Notes: generated by a model from the sequence alone, not told the origin. 64,000 nucleotides of DNA from Leclercia sp. LSNIH1 (GCF_002902985.1 NZ_CP026167.1:4712001-4776000), one strand, 5' to 3'. Positions 24,121-34,793 are shown, numbered from the stretch's first letter. Translations and numbers: made by a program.

Positions 24121-26651
24121 CCCCCATGATGCAGCAGTACCTGAAGCTGAAAGCTCAGCATCCGGAGATCCTGCTCTTTTACCGGATGGGCGACTTTTAC
24201 GAGCTGTTTTATGACGATGCGAAACGCGCCTCGCAGCTGCTCGACATCTCCCTGACCAAACGCGGCGCCTCGGCCGGTGAACCCATCCCTATGGCCGGTA
24301 TTCCGCATCATGCGGTAGAGAACTACCTGGCGAAGCTGGTTAACCAGGGTGAATCAGTCGCCATCTGCGAACAGATTGGCGATCCGGCCACCTCGAAGGG
24401 CCCGGTCGAGCGCAAAGTGGTGCGTATCGTCACGCCGGGCACCATCAGCGATGAAGCGCTGTTACAGGAGCGCCAGGATAACCTCCTTGCCGCCATCTGG
24501 CAGGAGAGCAAAAGTTTCGGTTACGCCACGCTGGATATCAGCTCCGGGCGTTTTCGCCTGAGCGAACCGGCCGACCGCGAAACCATGGCGGCCGAACTGC
24601 AACGCACCAATCCTGCGGAGCTGCTCTATGCCGAAGATTTCGCCGAGATGGGGCTGCTTGAGGGGCGTCGCGGCCTGCGTCGCCGTCCGCTGTGGGAGTT
24701 TGAAATCGACACCGCGCGTCAACAGCTCAATCTGCAATTTGGCACTCGCGATCTGACCGGCTTTGGCGTAGAAAACGCGCCGCGCGGCCTGTGCGCCGCG
24801 GGCTGTCTGCTGCAGTACGTAAAAGATACCCAGCGCACCGCCCTGCCGCATATCCGCTCCATTACGATTGAACGCCAGCAGGACAGCATCATTATGGATG
24901 CCGCCACCCGCCGCAATCTGGAGATCACCCAGAATTTAGCCGGTGGTGTGGAGAACACCCTCGCCTCGGTACTCGACAGCACCGTCACCCCGATGGGCAG
25001 CCGTATGCTGAAACGCTGGCTGCATATGCCGGTCCGCGATATTGCCACGCTCACCGCGCGCCAGCAGACCATTGGCGCCCTGCAGGATCGGTATAGCGAC
25101 CTTCAGCCGGTATTGCGTCAGGTGGGCGATCTGGAACGTATTCTGGCACGACTGGCGCTGCGCACCGCACGCCCGCGCGATTTAGCCCGTATGCGCCATG
25201 CCTTCCAGCAACTGCCTGAACTGCGCATCCAGTTGGCGGAGATCGACAGCGCCCCGGTGCAAAAGCTGCGCGAGGCGATGGGCGAATTTAGCGAACTGCG
25301 TGAACTGCTGGAAAAGGCCATTATCGATGCCCCGCCGGTTCTGGTGCGTGACGGCGGCGTGATTGCCCCGGGGTACAACGAAGAGCTGGACGAGTGGCGC
25401 TCGCTGGCCGATGGTGCGACGGACTATCTGGATAAGCTGGAGATCCGCGAGCGTGAGCGCCTTGGGCTGGACACCCTGAAAGTGGGTTACAACGCAGTGC
25501 ACGGCTACTTTATTCAGATCAGCCGTGGACAGAGCCACCTGGCTCCTATTCACTACGTGCGCCGCCAGACGCTGAAAAACGCCGAGCGCTACATTATTCC
25601 GGAGCTGAAAGAGTACGAAGACAAAGTGCTTACCTCAAAAGGCAAAGCGCTGGCGCTGGAAAAACAGCTCTATGACGCCCTGTTCGACATCCTGATGCCG
25701 CACCTTGCGGATCTGCAGCAGAGCGCCACGGCGCTGGCCGAGCTGGATGTACTGGTCAACCTGGCGGAACGTGCCGAGACGCTGAACTACTGCTGCCCAA
25801 CCTTCACCGATAAGCCAGGCGTGCGCATTACCGAAGGGCGCCACCCGGTGGTGGAACAGGTACTGAACGAACCGTTTATCGCCAACCCGCTGAACCTGTC
25901 GCCGCAGCGCCGGATGCTGATTATTACCGGGCCAAACATGGGCGGTAAAAGTACCTATATGCGCCAGACGGCACTGATTGCGCTGCTGGCCTACATCGGC
26001 AGCTACGTTCCGGCGCAAAAGGTGGAGATTGGCCCTATCGACCGTATCTTTACCCGCGTGGGCGCGGCGGACGATCTGGCGAGCGGTCGCTCCACCTTTA
26101 TGGTCGAGATGACCGAAACGGCGAATATTCTGCACAACGCCACGGAGTACAGCCTGGTGCTGATGGATGAGATTGGTCGCGGCACCTCCACCTACGACGG
26201 GCTCTCGCTGGCGTGGGCCTGTGCCGAAAGCCTGGCCAATAAGATCAAAGCCCTGACCCTGTTTGCCACCCACTACTTCGAGCTGACGCAACTGCCGGAG
26301 AAGATGGAGGGCGTGGCGAACGTGCATCTGGATGCGCTGGAGCACGGCGATACTATCGCCTTTATGCACAGCGTACAGGATGGCGCGGCGAGCAAAAGCT
26401 ACGGTCTGGCCGTGGCGGCGCTGGCGGGCGTGCCGAAAGAGGTGATCAAGCGGGCCCGTCAGAAGCTGCGCGAACTGGAAAGCCTGGCGCCAAACGCGGC
26501 GGCTACCCAGGTAGATGGCACCCAGATGTCTCTGCTGGTCCCTGCCGAAGAGACCTCCCCGGCGCTGGAAGCACTGGAGAACCTCGACCCGGATTCTCTG
26601 ACACCACGTCAGGCGCTGGAGTGGATTTATCGGTTGAAAAATCTGGTGTAA
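24069..26651 (+). CDS. mutS: DNA mismatch repair protein MutS
   Basis: 860 aa, about 7 longer than the E. coli protein. From His17-Thr-Pro-Met-Met onward it is closely similar to E. coli MutS: mismatch-reading Phe43-Tyr-Glu45 (E. coli Phe36/Glu38), clamp and lever domains, Walker A Gly-Pro-Asn-Met-Gly-Gly-Lys-Ser near 622, Asp-Glu-Ile-Gly-Arg-Gly-Thr-Ser, and the tetramer tail Pro-Arg-Gln-Ala-Leu-Glu-Trp-Ile-Tyr. The first 16 residues differ from the usual enterobacterial start and appear to come from the island, as does the upstream promoter region. No strong ribosome binding site precedes the ATG; a second ATG at 24084 is possible. Probably functional, but expression may differ from wild type. 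Confidence 0.97.
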   Translation: MSKINMNEDIDKDFSSHTPMMQQYLKLKAQHPEILLFYRMGDFYELFYDDAKRASQLLDISLTKRGASAGEPIPMAGIPHHAVENYLAKLVNQGESVAICEQIGDPATSKGPVERKVVRIVTPGTISDEALLQERQDNLLAAIWQESKSFGYATLDISSGRFRLSEPADRETMAAELQRTNPAELLYAEDFAEMGLLEGRRGLRRRPLWEFEIDTARQQLNLQFGTRDLTGFGVENAPRGLCAAGCLLQYVKDTQRTALPHIRSITIERQQDSIIMDAATRRNLEITQNLAGGVENTLASVLDSTVTPMGSRMLKRWLHMPVRDIATLTARQQTIGALQDRYSDLQPVLRQVGDLERILARLALRTARPRDLARMRHAFQQLPELRIQLAEIDSAPVQKLREAMGEFSELRELLEKAIIDAPPVLVRDGGVIAPGYNEELDEWRSLADGATDYLDKLEIRERERLGLDTLKVGYNAVHGYFIQISRGQSHLAPIHYVRRQTLKNAERYIIPELKEYEDKVLTSKGKALALEKQLYDALFDILMPHLADLQQSATALAELDVLVNLAERAETLNYCCPTFTDKPGVRITEGRHPVVEQVLNEPFIANPLNLSPQRRMLIITGPNMGGKSTYMRQTALIALLAYIGSYVPAQKVEIGPIDRIFTRVGAADDLASGRSTFMVEMTETANILHNATEYSLVLMDEIGRGTSTYDGLSLAWACAESLANKIKALTLFATHYFELTQLPEKMEGVANVHLDALEHGDTIAFMHSVQDGAASKSYGLAVAALAGVPKEVIKRARQKLRELESLAPNAAATQVDGTQMSLLVPAEETSPALEALENLDPDSLTPRQALEWIYRLKNLV

Positions 26652-26659
26652 AGCTCTGC

Positions 26660-26804
26660 GGTCTGTATCGCCCGGTGGCGCTATCGCTTACCGGGCCTGC
26701 GGAGATTTCATGCGGTTTTTACGCCCGGTGGCGTTATCGCTTACCGGGCCTACAAAAGACGCTGGATAGTAGGCCGGGTAAGGCGTAGCCGCCACCCGGC
26801 TTTT
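26660..26804. repeat. REP cluster downstream of mutS
   Basis: Three REP-type units: CGCCCGGTGGCGCTATCGCT near 26669, a near copy at about 26720, then an inverted GGCCGGGTAAGGCG unit near 26773 followed by CCGCCACCCGGC. These form a BIME-like group that may stabilise converging transcripts. Confidence 0.8.
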
Positions 26805-27044
26805 TTATCCGCGCTTATCTTCCGCCAGCAACGGCGGAATAGTCGGCACCTGCGGGGCATCGTCGATATCTTTCTGCGTCATGCGAAACGCTTCGGGATA
26901 GTGCTCGCGGCTGGTGCGGCGCAGCGGCTCGGTATCGCGCCAGGTATACAGACAGTGCTGGCACTGATACACCGTACAGACATCTTTAACCGGCGACGTC
27001 GCCATCACCTCAATATGTTCATCGGCACAACGTGGACAAATCAT
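26805..27044 (-). CDS. ecdD: Non-oxidative hydroxyarylic acid decarboxylase subunit D
   Basis: 79 aa. Two Cys pairs (Cys-Pro-Arg-Cys at 3-6; Cys-Gln-His-Cys near 28-31) form a zinc ribbon typical of the small D subunit of the BCD decarboxylases. It is the last gene of the ecdBCD-type operon, 10 nt after subunit C. Its exact contribution to the enzyme is not well known. Confidence 0.85.
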   Translation of the reverse strand: MICPRCADEHIEVMATSPVKDVCTVYQCQHCLYTWRDTEPLRRTSREHYPEAFRMTQKDIDDAPQVPTIPPLLAEDKRG

Positions 27045-27054
27045 TTTCCCCTCC

Positions 27055-28482
27055 TTATTTACGTGCGGCCAGCATCGCGGTCAGTTTTTCAGCCCAGGCT
27101 TTGGTTTCAGGCAGATCCTGTACCGGCTGGCTGTAGTGTCCACGCATATCGGGTGCAACCGGTGTGGTGGCGTCGATAATCAGTTTGTCGGTGATCCCCG
27201 CCGGACTTGAACCCGGATCCAGCTCCAGCACCGACATGTTCGGCAGCTGCACCAGATCCCCCGCGGCGTTCACCTTTGACGACAGGGCCCACATCACCTG
27301 CGGCAGGTTGAATGGATCGACATCCTCGTCCACCATGATCACCATCTTCACGTAGCCCAGGCCATGCGGCGTGGTCATCGCCCGCAGCCCCACGGCGCGG
27401 GCAAAACCGCCGTAACGTTTTTTAGTGGAGATAATTGCCAGCAGGCCGTGGGTGTACATTGCGTTCACCGCCTGTACTTCCGGAAACTCAGCTTTCAGCT
27501 GCTGGTAGAGCGGCACGCAGGTTGCCGGGCCCATCAGGTAGTCGATTTCGGTCCACGGCATCCCGAGATAGAGCGACTCAAAAATCGGTTTTGTGCGGTA
27601 AGAGACTTTATCGATGCGTACCACGGTCATGTTACGGCCACCGGAGTAGTGCCCGGTGAACTCCCCGAACGGCCCTTCGATTTCGCGTTTGCGGCCTTCA
27701 ATCACCCCTTCGAGGATCACTTCCGAACCCCAGGGCACGTCAAAACCGGTCAGCGGTGCGGTAGCGATCGGATACGGGCTTTCGCGCAACGCTCCCGCCA
27801 TCTCATATTCTGATTGATCGTACTTGAGCGGCGTCGCCCCCATCAGGGTGATGATCGGGTCATTGCCCAGGGTGATCGCAATCGGCAGATCCTGCCCGCG
27901 CTCTTCCGCTTTATGCAGGTGCAGGGCGATGTCATGCATCGGCACCGGCTGCAGACCCAGCTTGCGTTTGCCCTTCACCTCCATGCGGTAGATGCCGACG
28001 TTCTGCTTGCCGAAGTGATCCGGATCGAGGGGATCGCGGGAGACCACACAGGCTTTATCCAGGTAGAAACCACCGTCACCGTCGTTCAGGCGGAACAGCG
28101 GCAAAATATCGAACAGGTTGATCGCGTCGCCATCCACCGTGTTCTCAGCCCAGGCCGGGTTGGCGCGACGCTCCGGCGCAACCGGGAAGTTATCCCAGCG
28201 GCGAATAAACTCGTCGATCTGCTTTTTCACTGGCGTATTTGGCGGCAGCCCCATCGAGATGGCGTGGTTTTGCCAGGATCCGATAGTGTTCATCGTCACG
28301 CGGGCGTCGGTAAAGCCGCGGATGTTGTCAAACCAGAGCGCAGGTGCGCCATCGCCAATGCGCCCGGTGGCGTTGGCTGCCGCGGCCAGATCCGGCTCCG
28401 CATCAACCTGTTCCGTGATTTTTAGCAGTTGCCCTTGCTCATCGAGCGCCTGCAGGAAGCTTCTCAAATCATCAAATGCCAT
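27055..28482 (-). CDS. ecdC: Non-oxidative hydroxyarylic acid decarboxylase subunit C (UbiD family)
   Basis: 475 aa from the ATG giving Met-Ala-Phe-Asp-Asp-Leu, which has AGGAG about 8 nt upstream. UbiD-family prFMN-dependent decarboxylase, seen in conserved segments such as Glu-Gly-Pro-Phe-Gly-Glu-Phe-Thr-Gly-His-Tyr and Glu-Ile-Asp-Tyr-Leu-Met-Gly-Pro. It removes CO2 from hydroxybenzoates such as 4-hydroxybenzoate or vanillate in related strains. Its start lies inside the end of subunit B (11-nt overlap), so the two are translated together. Confidence 0.92.
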   Translation of the reverse strand: MAFDDLRSFLQALDEQGQLLKITEQVDAEPDLAAAANATGRIGDGAPALWFDNIRGFTDARVTMNTIGSWQNHAISMGLPPNTPVKKQIDEFIRRWDNFPVAPERRANPAWAENTVDGDAINLFDILPLFRLNDGDGGFYLDKACVVSRDPLDPDHFGKQNVGIYRMEVKGKRKLGLQPVPMHDIALHLHKAEERGQDLPIAITLGNDPIITLMGATPLKYDQSEYEMAGALRESPYPIATAPLTGFDVPWGSEVILEGVIEGRKREIEGPFGEFTGHYSGGRNMTVVRIDKVSYRTKPIFESLYLGMPWTEIDYLMGPATCVPLYQQLKAEFPEVQAVNAMYTHGLLAIISTKKRYGGFARAVGLRAMTTPHGLGYVKMVIMVDEDVDPFNLPQVMWALSSKVNAAGDLVQLPNMSVLELDPGSSPAGITDKLIIDATTPVAPDMRGHYSQPVQDLPETKAWAEKLTAMLAARK

Positions 28483-29074
28483 GTTTATTCTCCTGGGAAA
28501 AATCTCTGGCCGCCTGTAACCCCTCCCAGCGACGGGCTTTGTTATGCGCCAGACCAAACTGATCGAGCACCCGGGTCACAATGTGTTGAGTAATGTCATC
28601 GGCGGTTTGCGGATGGTTGTAATAAGCGGGCATCGGCGGCACCATTGCCACGCCCATGCGGGAAAGCGCCAGCATATTTTCAAGATGGATAGTGCTGAGC
28701 GGCATTTCCCGCGGGACCAGCACCAGCTTGCGTCGCTCTTTTAACACCACGTCAGCGGCACGCCCCACCAGCCCTTCGGCGTAGCCTGCGCGGATGCCCG
28801 CCAGCGTTTTCATGCTGCAGGGAATGACGATCATGCCGTCGGTGCGAAAGGAGCCGGATGAGATGGTTGCCCCCTGATCCGCCGGGCTGTGAACCACATC
28901 CGCCAGCCCGGCAACGTCCTGAGCGGTATACGGCGTTTCCAGTTCAATCGTTGTTTTCGCCCATTTCGACATCACCAGATGGGATTCAACTTCCGGCATG
29001 TCGCGAAGCGCCTGCAGCAGCGCCACGCCGAGCGGCGCACCGGTCGCCCCTGTCATCCCAACAATCAATCTCAT
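28472..29074 (-). CDS. ecdB: Flavin prenyltransferase, decarboxylase subunit B (UbiX/Pad1 family)
   Basis: 200 aa from Met-Arg-Leu-Ile-Val-Gly-Met-Thr-Gly-Ala-Thr-Gly, the flavin-binding start of UbiX-type enzymes; an ATG four codons upstream is possible. It makes prenylated FMN, the cofactor of subunit C. Other markers are Ser-Ser-Gly-Ser-Phe, Ile-Pro-Cys-Ser-Met-Lys-Thr and Val-Pro-Arg-Glu-Met-Pro. First gene of the operon, transcribed away from a MarR-family regulator. Confidence 0.92.
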   Translation of the reverse strand: MRLIVGMTGATGAPLGVALLQALRDMPEVESHLVMSKWAKTTIELETPYTAQDVAGLADVVHSPADQGATISSGSFRTDGMIVIPCSMKTLAGIRAGYAEGLVGRAADVVLKERRKLVLVPREMPLSTIHLENMLALSRMGVAMVPPMPAYYNHPQTADDITQHIVTRVLDQFGLAHNKARRWEGLQAARDFSQENKHGI

Positions 29075-29093
29075 GCAAAACATCATTTAATTT

Positions 29094-29107
29094 GTTCGTA
29101 TACGAAC
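29094..29107. promoter_or_regulatory. 14-bp palindrome in the ecdB/marR divergent promoter region
   Basis: GTTCGTATACGAAC is a perfect palindrome 20 nt upstream of ecdB. MarR/SlyA-family proteins bind such sites, so it is a candidate operator for the adjacent regulator controlling the decarboxylase operon. Binding is inferred. Confidence 0.65.
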
Positions 29108-29246
29108 TTGTTGCTTACCGTACGCCCGGATCTGAACGCTGACAAGATCGTTCGCATGCGATCACACGAAATGGTAAAACGGGCTGCGTTAAATTCGCCG
29201 CTGATCGGGGCTATCATAAAGAGATCATTTTTATGCTGGAGAGTTC

Positions 29247-29663
29247 ATGGAACTAAAACAAGAAGCGTTCCACCTGTTACGTCAGCTTTTTCAGCAACAT
29301 ACTGCGCGCTGGCAGCAGGCCTTACCCGAGCTGACTAAGCCGCAATACGCGGTGCTGCGTTCTATCGCGGAACATCCTGGCATTGAGCAGGTGGCGCTCA
29401 CCGAAGCGGCGGTAAGCACCAAAGCTACCCTCGCGGAGATGCTGAGCCGTATGGAATTACGTGGGCTGGTGAAGCGCGAAGCCGATGCTGCAGATAAGCG
29501 CCGCCGGTTTGTATTCTTAACACCGGAAGGCGAAGCGTTGCTCGGCAACTGTAAACCGGTAGGGAATCATGTCGATGAGGCTTTTCTGGGGCGTTTAACG
29601 GCTGAGGAGCGTCGCCAGTTTACGGAGTTGGTTCGCAAAATGATGGTAAAGGAGAGAGAATGA
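29247..29663 (+). CDS. MarR/SlyA-family transcriptional regulator
   Basis: 138 aa with the MarR winged helix (Thr-Lys-Pro-Gln-Tyr-Ala-Val-Leu-Arg; recognition helix about 50-70 ending Leu-Ser-Arg-Met-Glu; wing with Asp-Lys-Arg-Arg-Arg-Phe-Val-Phe-Leu-Thr). It is divergent from ecdBCD and likely senses a phenolic acid to relieve repression, as for related regulators. The next gene overlaps its stop (ATGA). Confidence 0.85.
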   Translation: MELKQEAFHLLRQLFQQHTARWQQALPELTKPQYAVLRSIAEHPGIEQVALTEAAVSTKATLAEMLSRMELRGLVKREADAADKRRRFVFLTPEGEALLGNCKPVGNHVDEAFLGRLTAEERRQFTELVRKMMVKERE

Positions 29664-30037
29664 CCCGCTATGAAACAGAAATTATTGATGCTCACATCGC
29701 ATTAGAAAAGTGGTTAGGCCAGGGTGAAGGCGATTTTGCCCCCCTGCTCGCCCGTTTTCATCAGGACTTTTTGATGATTGCCCCAACCGGCGCACACCTG
29801 GATCACCCCGCGCTCGCACGTTTCCTCGAGGCGCAGCGCGGCAGCCGCCCTGGACTGAAGATCGTGATTGATGAATTAACGACGTTGCAGACCTGGGATA
29901 ACGGCGCAGTGCTTCACTACCGTGAAACACAAACCCGCCCGGATCAGCCGGTGAACGTGCGCTGGTCCAGCGCCATCCTGAACCAGGAGGGAGACAACCT
30001 CACCTGGCGTCTGCTACATGAAACCGCAGCGCCTTAA
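29660..30037 (+). CDS. DUF4440 (SnoaL/NTF2-like) protein
   Basis: 125 aa with the NTF2-like pattern: an N-terminal helix (Ile-Asp-Ala-His-Ile-Ala-Leu-Glu-Lys-Trp), then Phe-His-Gln-Asp-Phe-Leu-Met-Ile-Ala-Pro-Thr-Gly and strands ending Arg-Trp-Ser-Ser-Ala-Ile-Leu and Trp-Arg-Leu-Leu-His-Glu-Thr. It overlaps the marR stop by 4 nt, so the two form one transcript. A small-molecule binding or enzyme role is typical of the fold; the substrate is unknown. Confidence 0.75.
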   Translation: MTRYETEIIDAHIALEKWLGQGEGDFAPLLARFHQDFLMIAPTGAHLDHPALARFLEAQRGSRPGLKIVIDELTTLQTWDNGAVLHYRETQTRPDQPVNVRWSSAILNQEGDNLTWRLLHETAAP

Positions 30038-30044
30038 GCAAAAG

Positions 30045-30075
30045 AAAAAGGCCAGTCGAAAGACTGGCCTTTTTT
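30045..30075. terminator. rpoS terminator (bidirectional)
   Basis: AAGGCCAGTC, a GAAA loop, GACTGGCCTT, with an A-run on one side and a T-run on the other. It lies between the converging DUF4440 gene and rpoS and can serve both. Confidence 0.9.
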
Positions 30076-30088
30076 GACGAAAAGGTGC

Positions 30089-31081
30089 TTACTCGCGGAA
30101 CAGCGCTTCGATATTCAGCCCTTGCCCCTGCAGGATTTCACGCAGGCGACGCAGACCTTCTACCTGAATCTGACGAACACGTTCACGGGTCAGGCCGATT
30201 TCACGACCGACATCTTCCAGTGTCGCAGCTTCATACCCCAGCAGACCGAAACGACGTGCCAGCACTTCACGCTGTTTGGCGTTCAGTTCGAACAACCATT
30301 TGACGATGCTCTGTTTCATATCATCGTCCTGCGTGGTGTCCTCCGGGCCGTTGTCTTTTTCATCGGCCAGGATGTCCAGCAGCGCTTTCTCGGAATCGCC
30401 ACCCAGCGGGGTGTCGACAGAGGTAATACGCTCGTTGAGACGCAGCATACGGCTAACATCATCAACAGGTTTATCAAGCTGTTCGGCAATCTCTTCCGCG
30501 CTTGGCTCGTGGTCCAGCTTATGGGACAACTCGCGCGCGGTACGCAGATAAACGTTCAACTCTTTCACAATGTGAATAGGCAGTCGAATCGTACGGGTCT
30601 GGTTCATGATTGCCCGTTCGATGGTCTGTCGGATCCACCATGTCGCATAGGTTGAGAAACGGAACCCACGTTCAGGGTCAAATTTCTCTACTGCGCGGAT
30701 CAGGCCCAGGTTGCCCTCTTCAATCAGATCCAGCAGAGCCAGACCACGATTGCTGTAACGACGGGCAATCTTAACCACCAGACGCAGGTTACTTTCAATC
30801 ATGCGACGACGTGAAGCCACATCACCACGTAATGCCCGGCGCGCGAAGTAAACTTCTTCTTCTGCTGTTAACAGTGGGGAGTAACCAATCTCCCCAAGGT
30901 AAAGCTGAGTCGCATCCAGCACACGTTGTGTGGCACCCTGCGATAACAGCTCTTCTTCAGCTAAATCGTTATCACTGGGTTCCTCTTCTACTAAGGCTTT
31001 TTCGTCAAAAGCCTCTACTCCGTTCTCATCAAATTCCGCGTCTTCATTTAAATCATGAACTTTCAGCGTATTCTGACTCAT
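30089..31081 (-). CDS. rpoS: RNA polymerase sigma factor RpoS (sigma-38)
   Basis: 330 aa, the E. coli length, starting Met-Ser-Gln-Asn-Thr-Leu-Lys-Val-His. Regions 1.2 to 4.2 are intact: [12 protein letters not shown] (2.1-2.2), Tyr-Ala-Thr-Trp-Trp-Ile-Arg-Gln (2.4) and Arg-Glu-Arg-Val-Arg-Gln-Ile-Gln (4.2). Master regulator of stationary-phase and general stress genes. In relatives its main promoter lies inside nlpD, giving a long untranslated leader controlled by small RNAs; the nlpD-rpoS arrangement here allows the same. Confidence 0.98.
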   Translation of the reverse strand: MSQNTLKVHDLNEDAEFDENGVEAFDEKALVEEEPSDNDLAEEELLSQGATQRVLDATQLYLGEIGYSPLLTAEEEVYFARRALRGDVASRRRMIESNLRLVVKIARRYSNRGLALLDLIEEGNLGLIRAVEKFDPERGFRFSTYATWWIRQTIERAIMNQTRTIRLPIHIVKELNVYLRTARELSHKLDHEPSAEEIAEQLDKPVDDVSRMLRLNERITSVDTPLGGDSEKALLDILADEKDNGPEDTTQDDDMKQSIVKWLFELNAKQREVLARRFGLLGYEAATLEDVGREIGLTRERVRQIQVEGLRRLREILQGQGLNIEALFRE

Positions 31082-31141
31082 AAAGGTGGCTCCTACCCGT
31101 GATCCCTGGGCGCAACATACCAAAAGATATGTCCCGCCAAT

Positions 31142-32266
31142 TTATCGCTGCGGTAAATACTGCAGCGGGTTTACGGATTTCCCCTTGTAACGAATTTCAA
31201 AATGCAAGCGTGTAGAACTGGTTCCGGTGCTACCCATAGTAGCTATTTTTTGCCCCGCCTTAACTTCTTGTTGTTCCCGGACCAGCATCGTATCGTTATG
31301 GGCGTAGGCACTCAGGTAATCATCGTTGTGTTTGATGATAATAAGATTACCGTAACCGCGCAGAGCGTTACCGGCGTATACCACGCGTCCATCAGCGGTC
31401 GCGATAATAGCCTGTCCCTTACTCCCTGCGATATCGACCCCTTTATTTCCCCCCTCGGAGGAAGAAAAGTTCTCGATAACCTTGCCTTCAGTCGGCCAGC
31501 GCCAGGAAGAGATTGGCGAGCTGGACGTCTGACTACTGGCAACGGGTGCGGTAGAGCTAACCACAGGAGCCGTAACGGGTGCTGTAACTACAGTCGCAGT
31601 CCCCTTATTGTTCGGCAACATCTTGTTAGCACTCTGTTCACCTGAATCTTCAGAATACGTAATTGTCGGTTGCGACGCAACCACTGTGCTTGATTTTTGC
31701 GCAGGCGTCACACTGTTATTTTGCGCTGTGACGTCAGCCGCAGAAACAGTATTGCCTGGCGTTAACGGTGCGCCGGTCGCATTGCCCACCTGTAGCGTCT
31801 GGCCGACATTCAGGCCATACGGGGCCGGAACGTTGTTTCGCTCTGCCAGATCGCGGAAATCGTTCCCGGTGATCCAGGCAATATAGAAGAGGGTATCACC
31901 GCGTTTCACGGTGTAGGTGCTGCCGCCAGTATAGCTGCCTTTCGGAATGTTCCCATACTTGCGGTTATACACAATGCGGCCATTTTCCGTCTGGACAGGT
32001 TGTTCCACTGGCTGAATCTGTACTGGCTGGGTAACCGGACGCTGAACAGGCTGGATTTGCGGAGTTTGTTGCGCCGTTGAGGTGCCCATTTTGGGCGGAG
32101 GGGTGATCAGCATGCCACCGGATGAATTACCAGAGCCGCTATTACCGCCGACCGAACTGACAGGCGCAGGGGCATTATTCGATGTTGAACAACCTGCCAG
32201 CCAGATTGAAACCAGTGACAATGCCGCAACTCGGCTGATGGTGAATTTTGGGCTTCCCGCGCTCAT
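31142..32266 (-). CDS. nlpD: Murein hydrolase activator NlpD
   Basis: 374 aa outer-membrane lipoprotein: signal peptide with lipobox Leu-Ala-Gly-Cys (Cys26), a Pro/Gln-rich linker, a LysM domain (about 115-160, Tyr-Thr-Val-Lys-Arg-Gly-Asp-Thr-Leu), a Ser/Thr/Val-rich linker, and a C-terminal LytM domain (about 265-370) of the non-catalytic activator type. It activates amidase AmiC at the septum. It lies directly upstream of rpoS, in the order pcm-nlpD-rpoS. Confidence 0.96.
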   Translation of the reverse strand: MSAGSPKFTISRVAALSLVSIWLAGCSTSNNAPAPVSSVGGNSGSGNSSGGMLITPPPKMGTSTAQQTPQIQPVQRPVTQPVQIQPVEQPVQTENGRIVYNRKYGNIPKGSYTGGSTYTVKRGDTLFYIAWITGNDFRDLAERNNVPAPYGLNVGQTLQVGNATGAPLTPGNTVSAADVTAQNNSVTPAQKSSTVVASQPTITYSEDSGEQSANKMLPNNKGTATVVTAPVTAPVVSSTAPVASSQTSSSPISSWRWPTEGKVIENFSSSEGGNKGVDIAGSKGQAIIATADGRVVYAGNALRGYGNLIIIKHNDDYLSAYAHNDTMLVREQQEVKAGQKIATMGSTGTSSTRLHFEIRYKGKSVNPLQYLPQR

Positions 32267-32381
32267 TTATCCCCCAGGATTATTTTTAATTACCAGTGAC
32301 TTAAAATTACCGTAATGTCACGACGTTTTGCGCCACACCATACGCTGAATTTGCCTGAATAACCCTGGAAAAATCCGAGTC

Positions 32382-33008
32382 TCAGGCCAGCTCTCCTTTT
32401 ACCAGAGGCACGAAACGTACGGCTTCTACGGTATCGATAATAAACTCGTTGCCCCGTCGACGAACACGCTTCAACAGTTGGTGTTCATCGCCCACCGGTA
32501 AAACGAGGATCCCGCCGTCGTCCAGTTGCGCCATCAGCGCAGCCGGGATCTCAGGCGGTGCAGCCGTCACGATAATGGCATCAAACGGGCCGCGTGCCTT
32601 CCAGCCCTGCCAGCCATCCCCGTGACGGGTAGAAACATTATGTAAATCGAGCTGCTTCAGGCGGCGGCGCGCCTGCCACTGCAACCCTTTAATGCGCTCA
32701 ACCGAGCAGACATGATGCACCAGGTGCGCCAGAATGGCGGTCTGGTATCCAGAACCGGTGCCAATCTCCAGCACCCGCAAGTCCGGGGTCAGCTCCAGCA
32801 GCTCGGTCATGCGCGCCACCATATAGGGCTGGGAGATGGTTTGCCCCTGCCCTATCGGCAACGCGACGTTGTCCCACGCTTTGTGCTCAAACGCCTCATC
32901 CACGAATTTTTCCCGCGGTACCCGCGAGATGGCGTCCAGCACCCGCTCGTCAGCAATGCCCTGACTGCGTAATTGATTCAGAAGAGTTTGTACACGATTG
33001 CTTACCAT
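32382..33008 (-). CDS. pcm: Protein-L-isoaspartate O-methyltransferase
   Basis: 208 aa, same length as E. coli Pcm. SAM-binding [11 protein letters not shown] and the substrate loop Gly-Gln-Gly-Gln-Thr-Ile-Ser-Gln-Pro are present. Repairs isoaspartyl damage in ageing proteins. Overlaps the surE stop by 7 nt. Confidence 0.97.
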   Translation of the reverse strand: MVSNRVQTLLNQLRSQGIADERVLDAISRVPREKFVDEAFEHKAWDNVALPIGQGQTISQPYMVARMTELLELTPDLRVLEIGTGSGYQTAILAHLVHHVCSVERIKGLQWQARRRLKQLDLHNVSTRHGDGWQGWKARGPFDAIIVTAAPPEIPAALMAQLDDGGILVLPVGDEHQLLKRVRRRGNEFIIDTVEAVRFVPLVKGELA

Positions 33009-33763
33009 TGCGAGCTCACCCCGGCGCGATCCAGCCAGCCTGAAACCACATCCTGCGCGTTATGCGCGGTCAAATCGACGTGCAGCGGGGTGACGGAGAC
33101 GTAGCCTTCATCTACGGCGGCAAAATCGGTATCCGGCCCGGCATCATGTTTTTCGCCCGGCGGACCAATCCAGTACAGCGTGTTGCCGCGCGGATCTTCC
33201 TGCGGGATCACTTTATCCGCCGGGTGGCGGCTGCCGCAGCGCGTCACGCGGATACCTTTGATTTGATCCAGCGGCAGATCCGGCACGTTGATATTAAGGA
33301 TGCGACCGGTGCGCAGCGGTTCACGGCTCAGCGCGCGCAGAATGGCGCAGGTGACCGCGGCGGCGGTGTCATAATGCTGATGGCCGTTAAGCGAGACCGC
33401 CAGGGCAGGAAAGCCGAGATGGCGCCCTTCCATGGCTGCCGCCACCGTACCGGAGTAGATCACGTCATCGCCCAGGTTGGGTCCGGCATTAATGCCGGAG
33501 ACCACCACGTCCGGGCGGGGACGCATCAGCGCATTAACCCCCAGAAAGACACAGTCGGTCGGGGTGCCCATCTGCACGGCGATATCACCGTTATCAAAGG
33601 TAAAGGTGCGAAGAGACGACTCGAGGGTTAACGAGTTAGAGGCACCGCTGCGGTTACGATCGGGAGCCACCACCTGCACCTCGGCGAACTCACGTAGCGC
33701 TTTCGCCAGCGTCTGAATGCCTGGCGCATGGATCCCGTCATCGTTACTCAGCAATATTCGCAT
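33002..33763 (-). CDS. surE: 5'/3'-nucleotidase SurE
   Basis: 253 aa from [10 protein letters not shown], whose Asp pair binds the catalytic metal. Other metal-site segments, Gly-Ala-Ser-Asn-Ser and Ser-Gly-Ile-Asn-Ala-Gly-Pro-Asn, are intact. Broad nucleoside monophosphatase of stationary phase. It begins 20 nt inside the end of truD. Confidence 0.97.
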   Translation of the reverse strand: MRILLSNDDGIHAPGIQTLAKALREFAEVQVVAPDRNRSGASNSLTLESSLRTFTFDNGDIAVQMGTPTDCVFLGVNALMRPRPDVVVSGINAGPNLGDDVIYSGTVAAAMEGRHLGFPALAVSLNGHQHYDTAAAVTCAILRALSREPLRTGRILNINVPDLPLDQIKGIRVTRCGSRHPADKVIPQEDPRGNTLYWIGPPGEKHDAGPDTDFAAVDEGYVSVTPLHVDLTAHNAQDVVSGWLDRAGVSSQW

Positions 33764-34793
33764 AGTCACCCGAAGTGTTGATAAGTTCCCTGACAACACT
33801 GGTGGCAAAGCTGCCTGCCGGCAGCCAGAAACGTAGCTCGACGGTTACGTCATCCCACCAGTTCCAGCTCAACTGTTGCGGATAGAGCAGCATCGCCCGG
33901 CGTGCCGCTTCGACTTTTTCCCGCCCCAGCAGTGAGCATAACTCTGTTTCATCGGCGATGGCAGACTGTTCAAAGCGCAGCGCATCACCCTGCGGACCCC
34001 AGTCGCCGGTACCCGGCAGGGCCGCAGTGATCATCAGCGTTTTTGCCTCGACGCGCGCCTGCACATCGCGCAGCTCTTCGTCAGTGGCGACAAACCAGCT
34101 GCCGCGTCCCGCTAATTGTAGCGCATCGCCGACAACAACTTGATTCGCGTCTGTTTTTTTCAGTCGCTCGCTGACGATTTGATTAAACAACGCGCTGCGG
34201 GCTGCCGACAACCAAAAACTGCGTTTATTGCGATCGCGCACCGGGGCATTGCTCTGCGCCCAGCGTAGCGCCCCCTGCAGGTTACTGCCGCCGATGCCAA
34301 AACGCTGCGCGCCAAAGTAGTTCGGCACACCCTGCGCCTGGATGGCGTTAAGACGCTGTTCTACCTCGTCGCGGTTGCTTACCTCGCGCAGCACCAGGGT
34401 AAAGGCGTTGCCCTTTAACGCGCCGAGGCGCAACTTGCGCTTATGGCGGGCATATTCCAGCACCTGGCAGCCTTCGAGCTGGAACTGGCTTAAATCGGGC
34501 ATCCCGTTACCCGGCACCCGCGCGCAGAGCCACTGTTCCGTCACGGCGTGTTTGTCTTTCTGCCCGGCGAAGCTTACTTCACGAGCGTGAATTTTCAGGA
34601 ACTTTGCCAGCGCATCGGCCACAAAACGGGTGTTACAGCCATTCTTCAGGATCCGCACCAGAATGTGCTCGCCCTCGCCATCCGGCTCGAACCCCAAATC
34701 CTCGACGACCACAAAATCTTCCGGGTTGGCTTTCAGCAGCCCCGTACCCTGCGGTTTACCGTGCAGGTAGGTCAGGTTGTCGAAGTCCGTCAT
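33744..34793 (-). CDS. truD: tRNA pseudouridine(13) synthase TruD
   Basis: 349 aa. Catalytic Asp in [10 protein letters not shown] (near residue 80) and the TruD signature Asn-Tyr-Phe-Gly-Ala-Gln-Arg-Phe-Gly are present. Converts U13 of tRNA-Glu to pseudouridine. Overlaps ispF by 4 nt. Confidence 0.97.
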   Translation of the reverse strand: MTDFDNLTYLHGKPQGTGLLKANPEDFVVVEDLGFEPDGEGEHILVRILKNGCNTRFVADALAKFLKIHAREVSFAGQKDKHAVTEQWLCARVPGNGMPDLSQFQLEGCQVLEYARHKRKLRLGALKGNAFTLVLREVSNRDEVEQRLNAIQAQGVPNYFGAQRFGIGGSNLQGALRWAQSNAPVRDRNKRSFWLSAARSALFNQIVSERLKKTDANQVVVGDALQLAGRGSWFVATDEELRDVQARVEAKTLMITAALPGTGDWGPQGDALRFEQSAIADETELCSLLGREKVEAARRAMLLYPQQLSWNWWDDVTVELRFWLPAGSFATSVVRELINTSGDYANIAE

